A stretch of 14,514 nucleotides of DNA, taken from Microcaldota archaeon (GTDB taxonomy: Archaea; Micrarchaeota; Micrarchaeia; Micrarchaeales; CABMGC01). Below are positions 1 to 7,671 of the stretch, one piece after another. The first letter of the stretch is position 1. The number at the start of each line of letters is the position of its first letter. The position numbers and the translations under genes are program-made. The notes below the pieces were generated by a model, which saw only the letters and a program-made list of their open reading frames with translations, was not told where the DNA came from and ran no database searches. The stretch is from the NCBI GenBank assembly GCA_021792235.1, contig JAJYVC010000029.1, forward strand, positions 1-14,514, given 5' to 3'.

Positions 1-141
1 TCAGATGACGCGAAGGTATATACGAGCGTGAGGCGGGTAATGGTATGGGGCGTGTTCGGCTACTTCATGTTCTACCTGACCAACATAATAATGTATTATA
101 CATTGAGGAGGACCCTGAAGAGGTACCGGCCCATAAGATGA
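1..141 (+). CDS. C-terminal end of an unidentified membrane protein (5' truncated by the window edge)
   Basis: Frame 1 is open from the first base to a TGA at 139-141, giving the last 46 residues of a protein that starts outside the window. The visible part has a hydrophobic aromatic-rich segment (about residues 13-34, including VWGVFGYFMFYLTNII) followed by a very basic tail (LRRTLKRYRPIR). That is the usual pattern of a last transmembrane helix with its positively charged end on the cytoplasmic side. Codon use (AGG, ATA) matches the genes that follow. There is too little to name a family. It is on the same strand as rpoK, but a 75-base gap containing a TATA box separates them, so they are probably separate transcription units. 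Confidence 0.6.
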   Translation, partial: SDDAKVYTSVRRVMVWGVFGYFMFYLTNIIMYYTLRRTLKRYRPIR

Positions 142-151
142 AAATTTCGAT

Positions 152-170
152 ACATATAAAAGGCTTTTTG
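152..170 (+). promoter_or_regulatory. TATA-box promoter for rpoK/lipid reductase genes, followed by a T-tract
   Basis: The sequence ACATATAAAAGG (about 153-164) is a good archaeal TATA box in the 75-base gap before rpoK. With the usual 25-base spacing, transcription would start near 183-188, leaving a leader of about 30 bases before the ATG at 217. The TTTTT run at 165-169, just after the box, could also end the transcript of the upstream membrane gene, since archaeal termination mostly uses T-tracts. Assigned by motif and position only. Confidence 0.5.
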
Positions 171-216
171 CTCAAATATCTCTGTTAAATCCTGTTCTCT
201 CTACTGTGGGGCAATC

Positions 217-396
217 ATGGAATACACTAAATTCGAGAAGGCTACTATTATAGGGGCCAGGGCGCTTCAGTTAGCGTACGGGGCCCCGCCACTGATAAAG
301 GTGCCTGGGAATGTCGTAGAACCTCTCGAGCTCGCCAAGCTTGAATTCGAGGAAGGCGCAATACCAATAATAGTGATAAGGAAAGAGGCCCAGTGA
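217..396 (+). CDS. rpoK: DNA-directed RNA polymerase subunit K (Rpb6/omega family)
   Basis: This 59-residue protein is the archaeal counterpart of eukaryotic Rpb6 and bacterial omega, a small subunit that clamps the largest polymerase subunit and supports assembly. Visible family features are the start KFEKATIIGARALQLAYGAPPL, which includes the conserved KxxxxIIGARALQ(L/I)xxGAPxLI block, and the acidic-then-hydrophobic end LAKLEFEEGAIPIIVIRK. The length is normal for archaeal RpoK. The start ATG at 217 is preceded by a G-rich TGTGGGG that may act as a weak ribosome site. In many archaea rpoK sits with rpoN, enolase and rpsB; here it is followed after 7 bases by a lipid reductase instead. Identification is confident from sequence alone. 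Confidence 0.93.
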   Translation: MEYTKFEKATIIGARALQLAYGAPPLIKVPGNVVEPLELAKLEFEEGAIPIIVIRKEAQ

Positions 397-403
397 GATC
401 CCC

Positions 404-1843
404 ATGGAGAAGCAATATGATATTATCGTGGCCGGTTCAGGCATATCCGGTTGCCTATCTGCCGCAGGTGCAGCAAAGGGCGGCGCAAAAGTGCTTCTTC
501 TTGACAGGAACGATTATTCCCAAGTAGGAAAGAAGACTAATTGGGGATGGGTCTGCGGAGACGCAGTAGCCAAGACGCACGTTGATTTCGTCAATAAGGA
601 GATAGGCCTCAAGCTCACGGAGCCGGTGCTTGATGTCGAGGTTGAAGGCGTCCAGGTGCTCAGTCCTGACCTCTCAAGGAAGTTCCAGTTCGAGGGTGCA
701 GGATATAGCCTTGACAGGCCAAAGCTTGCCAAGGTGCTAGTTGATTTCGCGATAAAGAGCGGCGCCGAGTACCTCCCTCACCATGAAGTCGAAGGACCGA
801 TAATAGAGGACGGCAAAGTCGCTGGAGTATATGGCAGAGACGAGAAGAACGAGCAGTACAGGGTCAATGCTAAGCTAGTCATAGACTGCCTGGGCGTATC
901 AAGCACGATAAGGAGGAAGCTGCCACCAAACAACTACATAGAGAACATGATAAGCACGGACGATATAGAATCAACTGGCAGATATATCTATCACTTCGAT
1001 CCTGCAGGAGAAGACCTCAGCTATTACGATAAGAAGAACGCTCTCATACACCTGAACCAGCAGCTTGCCCCAGGCGGCTACGGCTGGGTGTTCCCAAAGT
1101 CTAACGGAAGGGTCAACATTGGCATAGGGGTAGAGAAGAAGAGCCTTGAGCTAAGAAATGCAAAGCTCAGCAAGAAGGACACGCTTCACATGCTTATAGA
1201 TCAGTACGTTGAATGGAACCCTCTAATAAAGAACGTCAGGGTCGATGAAACAGATGCAAACGGGAAGGGCTACTGGTCAGTCACTGTAAGGCGCCAGTTC
1301 GACAGCCTAGTATTCCCAGGATATATGGGTGCAGGAGACAGCATGGCAATGCCCAATCCGATAAGCGCAGGCGGCATAGGTCCGGCGATGACTGCAGGAG
1401 CTATAGCCGGAAAGGTAGCTGCCGAAGCCGTAGCAGCTAAGGACACAAGCATGGATTTCCTATGGAAGTACAACAGGAGGTACAACGAGGTGTACGGAAA
1501 CAAGACGGCAGGACTCGAGGTATTCAGGATATACCTGCAGTCGCTCAACAACGAGCTGATAAATTACGGCATGCAGAAGTTCCTTACAGAGGAGGAGGCA
1601 ATAGCAATAAGCTATGGAAACATACCTGATATAACGATATCGGGCACATTCTCCAAGGTGCTAAGCGGCATAGCCAATATTAACGCATTCAAGAACCTCC
1701 TTTCTGCAGTAAAGAGGATGAAGGAGATGAACAGGCTTTATGAGAGATATCCGGAAAGCCCTGCAAGCTTCGATGCATGGAAGAAGATCGTAAATGAAAA
1801 CATGCACGAAGTCAAGGAGAGGTTCAAGCCTAATCCCATATGA
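404..1843 (+). CDS. Geranylgeranyl reductase family flavoprotein (digeranylgeranylglycerophospholipid reductase-like)
   Basis: A 479-residue FAD-dependent reductase expected to hydrogenate the double bonds of geranylgeranyl chains in archaeal membrane lipids, working at the membrane. The N-terminus carries the dinucleotide-binding GSGISG (11-16) and ends its second strand with an acidic residue (LLLDR, D34). A conserved-type Cys lies in VCGDAV (C51). Family hallmarks are GGYGWVFPK (224-232) and the second FAD motif GAGDSMAMPNPISAGGIGPA (309-328). The C-terminal roughly 140 residues are helical and less conserved. Length is near the upper end of the family (usually about 400-460). The ATG at 404 begins 7 bases after rpoK, so the two are probably co-transcribed, and the next gene starts 4 bases downstream. 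The exact substrate (phospholipid, geranylgeranyl-PP or another prenyl chain) cannot be read from sequence. Confidence 0.88.
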   Translation: MEKQYDIIVAGSGISGCLSAAGAAKGGAKVLLLDRNDYSQVGKKTNWGWVCGDAVAKTHVDFVNKEIGLKLTEPVLDVEVEGVQVLSPDLSRKFQFEGAGYSLDRPKLAKVLVDFAIKSGAEYLPHHEVEGPIIEDGKVAGVYGRDEKNEQYRVNAKLVIDCLGVSSTIRRKLPPNNYIENMISTDDIESTGRYIYHFDPAGEDLSYYDKKNALIHLNQQLAPGGYGWVFPKSNGRVNIGIGVEKKSLELRNAKLSKKDTLHMLIDQYVEWNPLIKNVRVDETDANGKGYWSVTVRRQFDSLVFPGYMGAGDSMAMPNPISAGGIGPAMTAGAIAGKVAAEAVAAKDTSMDFLWKYNRRYNEVYGNKTAGLEVFRIYLQSLNNELINYGMQKFLTEEEAIAISYGNIPDITISGTFSKVLSGIANINAFKNLLSAVKRMKEMNRLYERYPESPASFDAWKKIVNENMHEVKERFKPNPI

Positions 1844-1847
1844 TTTG

Positions 1848-2339
1848 ATGCCAAGGTTGAAAAGGGACATGCAGGAGGATGAAGCTGCAAGCTCGTTCTT
1901 CAGATCAACGCTCTACCTCCACATAAGGAACAATGGTATATCACTCAAGGAAATCGAGAAATTTATTGCATTTCCAAGAATCATTGCAAATCCTGGCATA
2001 AGCCTGGAGAGTCTGGCCGGACTATTGGATGTCCCATTGCAGGTACGTGACCTAATAATGTACAATACGGGGATGGGGATCAAAATGCTTGAAGAAGATG
2101 GACTTGTTGAGATGAATGACAACCGCGTCAGTCCCACTGAAAAAGGCATACGGCTTTTCAGGTTTCTCTGCGACAGAGAGGCTGTGGATACATGGCTTTC
2201 AAGAGAGGCAAGCAAGGCGCGTTCAGAAGGCGTTGAGATGGTCCAGTTTGCCAATAATGCAAGCAAGGCGCGTGCAATCATATCAAACATGTCAAGGACA
2301 TATGAAGACGGTGCAAAGGACGTGGCAAGGCAATCATGA
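1848..2339 (+). CDS. Small winged-helix-like protein of unknown function
   Basis: I do not recognise a named family for this 163-residue protein. The middle (about 48-105) reads like a winged helix: helix-rich ISLESLAGLLDVPLQVRDLI, then a helix and wing pattern GIKMLEEDGLVEMNDNRVSPTEKG, which resembles the end of many archaeal wHTH domains. The C-terminus is charged and helical and contains ASKAR twice, 17 residues apart. No membrane segment or signal peptide is visible. The ATG at 1848 lies 4 bases after the lipid reductase stop; an in-frame ATG further up (1794) would overlap that gene by 50 bases and is unlikely. An ATG at 1869 is the alternative. The tight spacing suggests it is made with rpoK and the reductase, possibly as a regulator. 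Its stop overlaps the stop of the convergent phosphoesterase gene. Confidence 0.7.
   Translation: MPRLKRDMQEDEAASSFFRSTLYLHIRNNGISLKEIEKFIAFPRIIANPGISLESLAGLLDVPLQVRDLIMYNTGMGIKMLEEDGLVEMNDNRVSPTEKGIRLFRFLCDREAVDTWLSREASKARSEGVEMVQFANNASKARAIISNMSRTYEDGAKDVARQS
2208..2273 (+). repeat. In-frame pair of identical 15-base repeats inside the winged-helix-like gene
   Basis: GCAAGCAAGGCGCGT occurs at 2208-2222 and again, base for base, at 2259-2273. The offset is 51 bases, exactly 17 codons, so both copies encode ASKAR in the same frame. This looks like a small internal duplication in the C-terminal helix, or a result of codon bias on a repeated helical motif. Confidence 0.75.
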
Positions 2340-3074
2340 CTGCCTGCCCACTTCATACTTATCTGTCTTAAGCGCATTTCCATAAAGGTCGTATGCCTTC
2401 ATCCTGCCGAAGTCGAACAGCCTGTTGTTTAGCATTGGCATGTGCTCCTGCGTCTCATATCCTATCCTGCTCCCTATTATGAGCCTGTTGAATGCAGGGG
2501 CAGCGACGAGGCGTATGCCTGTATTGTAATCCCTATAGTGCGACTTCATGCCGTCAGATGCCGGGACAACGAGCCATGCCTTCCTGTCAATCCCATTCAC
2601 CTGCGCTGCCATGTGCCCGTGTCCGCATATTATGTATCTCTTCATCACCGCCTCCTCCGAAGGCATCGCATTGCCATGCATGAGTGCGCACTCCGATAGC
2701 AGAAGCTCTTTCTCCACCCTTGCATCGAATCCCGCCTCTTTCAATATCGCCTCTATGTGCGCGTCATGGTTGCCCTTAGTTATAGTTATGTCTATGCCTT
2801 CAAGCTCCCTGAAGAATGCCTTGAATGATTCTAGGCCTTCCCTTGTCATGTTAGCCAGCCTGTCCTTGACATCGCCCAGAAACACCACCCCGCTTGCCCT
2901 GTTAGATTCGCACAATCCACGTATCTCCCTCCCCATCGCCCGTGCCGCGTTGGGGAACGAGACTCCTGATCCAGCAAACTTCTCCTCGATGCCTATGTGA
3001 AGGTCTCCTACAGCAACAAGCCGCTCGCCATCCACCATCAACGCCGGAATTCCCTTCAAAAACGAGATTCCCAT
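2334..3074 (-). CDS. Calcineurin-like metallophosphoesterase, archaeal SbcD/Mre11-related family
   Basis: A 246-residue predicted phosphohydrolase with the complete set of metal-binding motifs of the calcineurin-like fold: GDLH (D24, H26), GDVKD (D68), GNHD (N102, H103), MHGN (H133) and GHGH (H152, H154). The segment GDLHIGIEEKF and the overall length fit the archaeal SbcD-related phosphoesterases (TIGR00024/COG1407 type); the substrate of that group is uncertain, with nucleic acid or nucleotide most often suggested. No signal peptide is seen, so it is probably cytosolic. I chose the ATG at 3074, preceded by GGGAGAT as a possible ribosome site. The open frame continues to 3296, but that extension lies antisense over the protease gene and lacks family similarity. 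The stop overlaps the + strand winged-helix gene by 6 bases. Confidence 0.85.
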   Translation of the reverse strand: MGISFLKGIPALMVDGERLVAVGDLHIGIEEKFAGSGVSFPNAARAMGREIRGLCESNRASGVVFLGDVKDRLANMTREGLESFKAFFRELEGIDITITKGNHDAHIEAILKEAGFDARVEKELLLSECALMHGNAMPSEEAVMKRYIICGHGHMAAQVNGIDRKAWLVVPASDGMKSHYRDYNTGIRLVAAPAFNRLIIGSRIGYETQEHMPMLNNRLFDFGRMKAYDLYGNALKTDKYEVGRQS

Positions 3075-3094
3075 GTCTAAATCTCCCACAAGAA

Positions 3095-3106
3095 CATTAA
3101 TATTCT
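3095..3106. promoter_or_regulatory. Shared divergent promoter region (phosphoesterase / site-2 protease)
   Basis: Only 60 bases separate the two divergent starts (3074 on -, 3135 on +). The near-symmetric AT box CATTAATATT, centred near 3100, sits about 26 bases from the minus start and about 35 from the plus start. Either strand can be read as a TATA box. This predicts a leaderless phosphoesterase mRNA and a leader of roughly 9 bases for the protease. Position and composition are the only evidence. Confidence 0.4.
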
Positions 3107-3134
3107 TTTTACGCAGATATACTGCCGGTATTAG

Positions 3135-4211
3135 ATGGCCCAGGGATCTGTGCGGATAGGTAAGATAGCTGGCATAGACATAGAGCTCCACTGGCTCTTC
3201 ATACTGCTTATACTGTTTTTCATATACCTTTCCCCGCTCCTGGGCCTGATCTGGATACTCCTGTTCATATGTGTTCTGATACACGAGCTGTCCCATTCGA
3301 TAACTGCAATGCGCAACGGCATAAAGGTCAGCAGGATAATACTCCTGCCAATAGGCGGCGCATCTGTAATAGATCAGATCGAAATAAACCCCAGCATAGA
3401 ATTCAACATCTCTGTTGCAGGGCCGCTCATGAGCCTTGTTCTGGGAGGTCTTTTCGGAATTCTCGTCATATTCATGCCGCCAGGCCTGATAAGCTACATA
3501 GTTCAGTACCTCTTCCTGATAAACATACTGCTTGGGCTATTCAACCTGCTTCCTGCATTCCCGATGGATGGCGGAAGGGTTCTGAGGAGCTACCTGCAAA
3601 GGAGGATGAATTTCTACGACGCTACGATGATCACGGCAAAGGTGAGCAGGTACTTCATGGCCCTGATAATAATAGGCACCGTGGTGTTCGTAGCTCTTCC
3701 AACCGGCTATTCAGTCTACAACAAGGAGATTATACTGATATGGGACCTGATAATAGTGTTCTTCCTGTACGAGGGCATGAGGGCAGAGGAGGACAACGTG
3801 CTCATAAAGAGGGAGACGGCAGGCCTTACAATAAAGGATGCAGTGAGCAGGAACTATGTCGTAGTGGGATGGAATGAAAAGGCCGACAGGCTGTATCGGC
3901 TTGTCAAGACGAAGCAGGAGCATATAATACTGACCAAGAGCCCAGAAGGCACATATTGCCTTGTCAACATATTCAACAGGAAACTCATCTCTCATTCAAT
4001 GCCGGTAAGTGATCTTGCGGTGGAGATGCCCAACATCCAGTCATCATCGACCATAGTTGACGCGGTTTCAAGGATAGAGGCGAACCAGTTCAGGGTTGGC
4101 GCCGTTCTTCGCGGCAAGAAGCTGCTTGGCATAGCTACCGGCCAGCACATATCGGCGCTGCTCGCGCTCCACATGGCAGGAAGATCGCCTTCGAGGAAAG
4201 GCTTTAAATAA
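3135..4211 (+). CDS. Site-2 protease-like membrane zinc metalloprotease (M50 family) with a degenerate CBS-like C-terminus
   Basis: A 358-residue polytopic protein of the intramembrane-cleaving M50B group, which releases membrane-anchored regulators or clears signal-peptide remnants. Membrane segments are visible at roughly 19-32, 35-50, 97-114, 121-140, 172-190 and 198-213. The zinc site HELSH (H50, E51, H54) lies in the second helix, and the third ligand is D145 in NLLPAFPMDGGR, which matches the family's N-x-x-P-x-x-x-x-DGGR pattern. The soluble tail from about 228 to 350 has the alternating strand/helix pattern of a CBS pair (TIKDAV...VV, STIVDAVSRIEANQFRVGAV) but is divergent. M50 proteases with CBS tails are a known architecture. 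Its substrate is not evident from neighbours. The ATG at 3135 gives a short MAQGSVRIGK cytosolic start. The last codons overlap the TATA box of smc. Confidence 0.88.
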   Translation: MAQGSVRIGKIAGIDIELHWLFILLILFFIYLSPLLGLIWILLFICVLIHELSHSITAMRNGIKVSRIILLPIGGASVIDQIEINPSIEFNISVAGPLMSLVLGGLFGILVIFMPPGLISYIVQYLFLINILLGLFNLLPAFPMDGGRVLRSYLQRRMNFYDATMITAKVSRYFMALIIIGTVVFVALPTGYSVYNKEIILIWDLIIVFFLYEGMRAEEDNVLIKRETAGLTIKDAVSRNYVVVGWNEKADRLYRLVKTKQEHIILTKSPEGTYCLVNIFNRKLISHSMPVSDLAVEMPNIQSSSTIVDAVSRIEANQFRVGAVLRGKKLLGIATGQHISALLALHMAGRSPSRKGFK

Positions 4212-4231
4212 TTAAGTAATTAGCTTATAAA
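4203..4231 (+). promoter_or_regulatory. Promoter of the smc operon overlapping the protease stop codon
   Basis: TTTAAATA at 4203-4210 is a canonical archaeal TATA box made from the last codons (Phe-Lys-stop) of the protease gene. It would start transcription near 4233, 15 bases before the smc ATG. A second box, CTTATAAA at 4224-4231, is too close to the ATG unless transcription begins at or after it. I favour the first. Confidence 0.5.
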
Positions 4232-4247
4232 TGCGACCGGTGCACAC

Positions 4248-7200
4248 ATGCTATACCTAAAGTCAATTGTGCTTGACAAGTTCAAGTCTTTCAAGCACGC
4301 GGAGCTGCTGTTCAGCAAGGGCTTCACCTGCGTTGTAGGGCCTAACGGCAGCGGAAAGAGCGTCATATTCGACGCACTCGTATTTGGACTAGGCGAGCCG
4401 TCACTGAAGTCGCTCAGGGTAGATACTCTTGACCAGCTAATAAACTGGAGCGCCAAGAAGAAACCAAGCGAGCCAACCATTGCGCATCTCAAGATGGAGC
4501 TTGAAGGGGATGGAAAGGCCGTAACCGTGATAAAGGCCATAAGGTCAGATGGCAAGGCAGCGTACAAGCTTGATGGGAAGACCATGCCAAGGAAGGACAT
4601 AATAGAATTCCTTTCCAGGGAGGGCATAAGGGTCGGTGACACCACGACCATAGCGCAGGGCGAGATAAACACCATAGCAACGCTGAACAACAAAGAGAGG
4701 AGAGGCCTTATAGACAATGCTGCAGGCATAAAAGAGTACGATGACAAGAGGTCAGAAGCCCTCAAGGAGCTGGAGAAGATGGACCAGAACATCAGCGTAG
4801 CAAGCGCGCAGCTTGCGGAGAGGCAGGGCTATCTCAGTAATCTTGAGAAGGAGAAGGAGGCTGCGGAGAACTACCAGAAGATGAACACCAGGATAAAGAA
4901 CCTCAGGTTCAGTGCGCTGACCATAAGGCAGGGCGACTTGAAATCCTCAATAGATTCGTATTCAAGCGAACTCTCTTCACTCGATTTAAAGAGGTCCGGC
5001 ACAATGCAAAAGCTGGCCGATTGCAAAGAGAAGAGGGACAAGCTTGGCGAGGAGAGCCAGGCGCTTGCCAAGGAGCTCAACAGCATAAACTCGGCGTCCA
5101 GCGAGACTAACTCAAAGCTAAGCGTCACCGGGAACGAACTCGCCAAGCTAGATGTCGAGATACCTGGCCTTCGCAAGTCGATAGACGAGACGAAGTTCGC
5201 AATAGGCCAGTACGATACCGAGCTAGCTGCAGCAGCGGAAAAGGTAAAGCTAAACAAGTCATCCATAGAAGAGCTTAAATCCAAGATAGCGCCGCTGGAG
5301 AAGGAGCTGGGCAAACTCGGCCCTGCAGTGGAAGGGGTGGACTATGAGAAGGAAATCTCGGACCTGGGTGCAGCCATATCGCTGGAGGAGAACAGGCTCA
5401 GGGACATAGAGAGCTACATGTTCCAGCTCCAGGCAGACCTTACTGTCTCATCGCGCAAGAAGACAGACCTGCAGTCTGAGCTTGAAGCTTCTGTCAGTGA
5501 ACTCAAGGAAACAGGAGAACAGAAGAAGCACATAGAGTCCGAGATCTCGGCGTCGAAGCAGAATGTAGTAGACATCGCATCGACAATAGACAAACTGAAG
5601 AAGCAGTGTGCGATGTTCGGGAAGAGGCTTTACGAGATAGATGCAGAGCGCATGAATCTCGCCGAGCAGAAGGCGAGAGTGCAGCAGAATGACGGCAACC
5701 TCGAGGCGAGGATAGCCTCTGCTTTCGGGGAGAATGACGGCTTCTATGGAAAGGCCGGCTCGCTGTGCAGGTACAGCGCAGAGAATGCCTATGCAGTTGA
5801 GGCCGCAGCAGGGAACAGGCTCGAGTATTTCGTAGTGGATTCAATAGCCACGGCAAGCAGGATAATAGAGCATCTCAAGAAGAATGGCATCGGGAGGGCG
5901 ACGTTCATACCTATGGAGGAAGTGAACTTCAGACCTCTGCAGAAGGAGAAGGGCATAACGCCTGTAATAGATGTGGTCAAGTTCGAGACCAGGTTCTCCA
6001 GAGCCTTCTCGTTCATATTCAATGACACATACATAATACCAACCTTAAATGACGCCAGGAAATACGGCATAGGTAAGCACAGATACGTTACTCCTGAAGG
6101 CGACATCGCAGAGCAGTCTGGCATCGTGTCCGGCGGCGGGATGAAGAAGAGGCTATCCATAGCGTCCATACTGAGCAAGATGCAGGAGCTCGAATCGGAG
6201 CGCGACAATGTTAAGAGGAACTCGGAATTGGCAGAGCAGAGCCTCAAGGACGCAGAAAAGTCCAGATATGTGGCAGAGGCACATATAAGCAGCCTTGAGT
6301 CAGAATTAAAGACCACCGTAAATGGGCTTGCGAGGCTGGCAAAACTTCAGGACGGCCTATCGCAGCAGATAAAGGTGGTGTCGGATTCGGAATCGAGGAT
6401 TAGGAAGGAGCTCGAGTCAAAGGACAAGGAGAAGCTTGATGCAGTATCCTCACTTAATTCATCCAGGCAGGCGCGTTCAGAATTATTCGACAAGGTCGGT
6501 GCTGCATCGAAGAGCCTGGCCAAATCAGGTAGGCTCAAGGAGGAGAAGGAAAGATCAGAGAAGCTGCGGCAGGAGATAGTGTCATTGGAGAAGAGCATCG
6601 CGTCGCTTACCACCGAGGCATCTATCCTTGAGCAGAAGTCTTCTGACCTTTCATATACCATATCGGAGCGCAAGAAACTGATCAAGGGTCTAAAGCAGCA
6701 GCTGGACGAGAAGGAAATCAGGCATGAGGTGCTCAGTAAATCCAAGGCAGAGATAGAAAAAGAGATAAGCAGCAAGAGCGACTCAAGCAAGAAGATAATA
6801 GACAGGCAGAACGCGATAAATTCAGATATCAGCAAGCTGAGCGTCGAGATAGGCAAGCTTGAGGGCGAGATCACGGGCATCGACAGGCAGATAGCCGACC
6901 TGCAGCTGAAGAAAGCGACTGCAGATACGAGGCTCAACGACATAACCGCGGAACTCTCGACATCATCTTACCAATCCCCAGAACTTACCCTGCTAGAGGG
7001 CAAGCCAGAAGAGATGGACATAGAGGCAAACACCATAAAAGGCAAGCTTGAGGCCATGGGTGCTGTCAATCTGAAGGCTCCAGAAGTGTTCGATGAAATG
7101 AAGAAGCAGACTGATGAGGCAGTGTCCAAGGTTGATACCCTTCAGTCAGAGAAGGACGCTGTGCTGCACATGATAGAGGAGATAGACTCAAAGAAGCTGC

Positions 7201-7667
7201 AAACGTTCATGGATATGCTAAATCAGGTCAACAAGAACTTCTCCAAGCTGTACAATTACGTATTCCCTGGCAAGGCATCGATCATGCTTGAGGACGAAAC
7301 CGATCCGTTAAATAGCGGCATAATCCTCAAGCTGAACGACGGCAAATCAGATATACCTCTCAAATCCCTTTCAGGAGGGCAGAAGTCCATGGTTGCGCTG
7401 ATGTTGTTGTTCTCCATACACCTCTGCAAAAAGTCGTCCCTGTATCTTTTCGATGAGGTTGATGCTGCCCTGGACTCCGAGAACGCAAAACTGCTCTCCA
7501 AGCTGATAAAGCAGATGAGCGACGCCGCGCAGTTCATAGTAATAAGCCACAACAACTCGCTGATAGTGAATGCGGACACTGCGATAGGCGTAGCTATGGA
7601 CAAGAGCAAAGAGTCCAAGGCCATCGGCCTGGAGATAAGCAGCATGATCAAGGGAAAGCAGCAGTGA
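4248..7667 (+). CDS. smc: Chromosome segregation protein SMC
   Basis: An 1139-residue SMC ATPase, the long coiled-coil motor that compacts and resolves chromosomes. Order along the chain: ABC head half with Walker A GPNGSGKS (31-38) and Q-loop TTIAQGEIN; N-terminal coiled coil to about 490; hinge about 495-635, beginning NDGFYGKAGSLC and ending in the glycine-rich SGGGMKKR that helps hinge dimerisation; returning coiled coil; C-terminal head half with signature LSGGQKS (from 1041), Walker B LYLFDEVDAALD (from 1065; catalytic E1070) and the switch His in ISHNNS. Length is typical for prokaryotic SMC. No scpA or scpB kleisin-complex gene is adjacent. It leads a probable operon, with the signal peptidase frame opening 4 bases after its stop. 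All key ATPase residues are present, so it should be functional. Confidence 0.97.
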   Translation: MLYLKSIVLDKFKSFKHAELLFSKGFTCVVGPNGSGKSVIFDALVFGLGEPSLKSLRVDTLDQLINWSAKKKPSEPTIAHLKMELEGDGKAVTVIKAIRSDGKAAYKLDGKTMPRKDIIEFLSREGIRVGDTTTIAQGEINTIATLNNKERRGLIDNAAGIKEYDDKRSEALKELEKMDQNISVASAQLAERQGYLSNLEKEKEAAENYQKMNTRIKNLRFSALTIRQGDLKSSIDSYSSELSSLDLKRSGTMQKLADCKEKRDKLGEESQALAKELNSINSASSETNSKLSVTGNELAKLDVEIPGLRKSIDETKFAIGQYDTELAAAAEKVKLNKSSIEELKSKIAPLEKELGKLGPAVEGVDYEKEISDLGAAISLEENRLRDIESYMFQLQADLTVSSRKKTDLQSELEASVSELKETGEQKKHIESEISASKQNVVDIASTIDKLKKQCAMFGKRLYEIDAERMNLAEQKARVQQNDGNLEARIASAFGENDGFYGKAGSLCRYSAENAYAVEAAAGNRLEYFVVDSIATASRIIEHLKKNGIGRATFIPMEEVNFRPLQKEKGITPVIDVVKFETRFSRAFSFIFNDTYIIPTLNDARKYGIGKHRYVTPEGDIAEQSGIVSGGGMKKRLSIASILSKMQELESERDNVKRNSELAEQSLKDAEKSRYVAEAHISSLESELKTTVNGLARLAKLQDGLSQQIKVVSDSESRIRKELESKDKEKLDAVSSLNSSRQARSELFDKVGAASKSLAKSGRLKEEKERSEKLRQEIVSLEKSIASLTTEASILEQKSSDLSYTISERKKLIKGLKQQLDEKEIRHEVLSKSKAEIEKEISSKSDSSKKIIDRQNAINSDISKLSVEIGKLEGEITGIDRQIADLQLKKATADTRLNDITAELSTSSYQSPELTLLEGKPEEMDIEANTIKGKLEAMGAVNLKAPEVFDEMKKQTDEAVSKVDTLQSEKDAVLHMIEEIDSKKLQTFMDMLNQVNKNFSKLYNYVFPGKASIMLEDETDPLNSGIILKLNDGKSDIPLKSLSGGQKSMVALMLLFSIHLCKKSSLYLFDEVDAALDSENAKLLSKLIKQMSDAAQFIVISHNNSLIVNADTAIGVAMDKSKESKAIGLEISSMIKGKQQ

Positions 7668-7671
7668 TGCG

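Noticed and set aside
1794..1847. Upstream ATG for the winged-helix-like gene
   Set aside because: It would overlap the lipid reductase by 50 bases and adds a Ser/Arg stretch that is simply the out-of-frame reading of that gene. The ATG at 1848, 4 bases after the stop, fits the local spacing habit.
3075..3296. N-terminal extension of the phosphoesterase reading frame (74 more residues)
   Set aside because: It lies antisense over the start of the well-supported M50 protease, is rich in Tyr/Gln/Glu without family similarity, and would remove the divergent promoter. The ATG at 3074 gives a normal family length.
6347..6943. Long Ser/Leu-rich frame on the strand opposite smc (and similar frames at 4220-4792, 5789-6316)
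   Set aside because: These are antisense shadows of coiled-coil coding sequence (Lys/Glu/Ser-rich), with no domain or promoter support.
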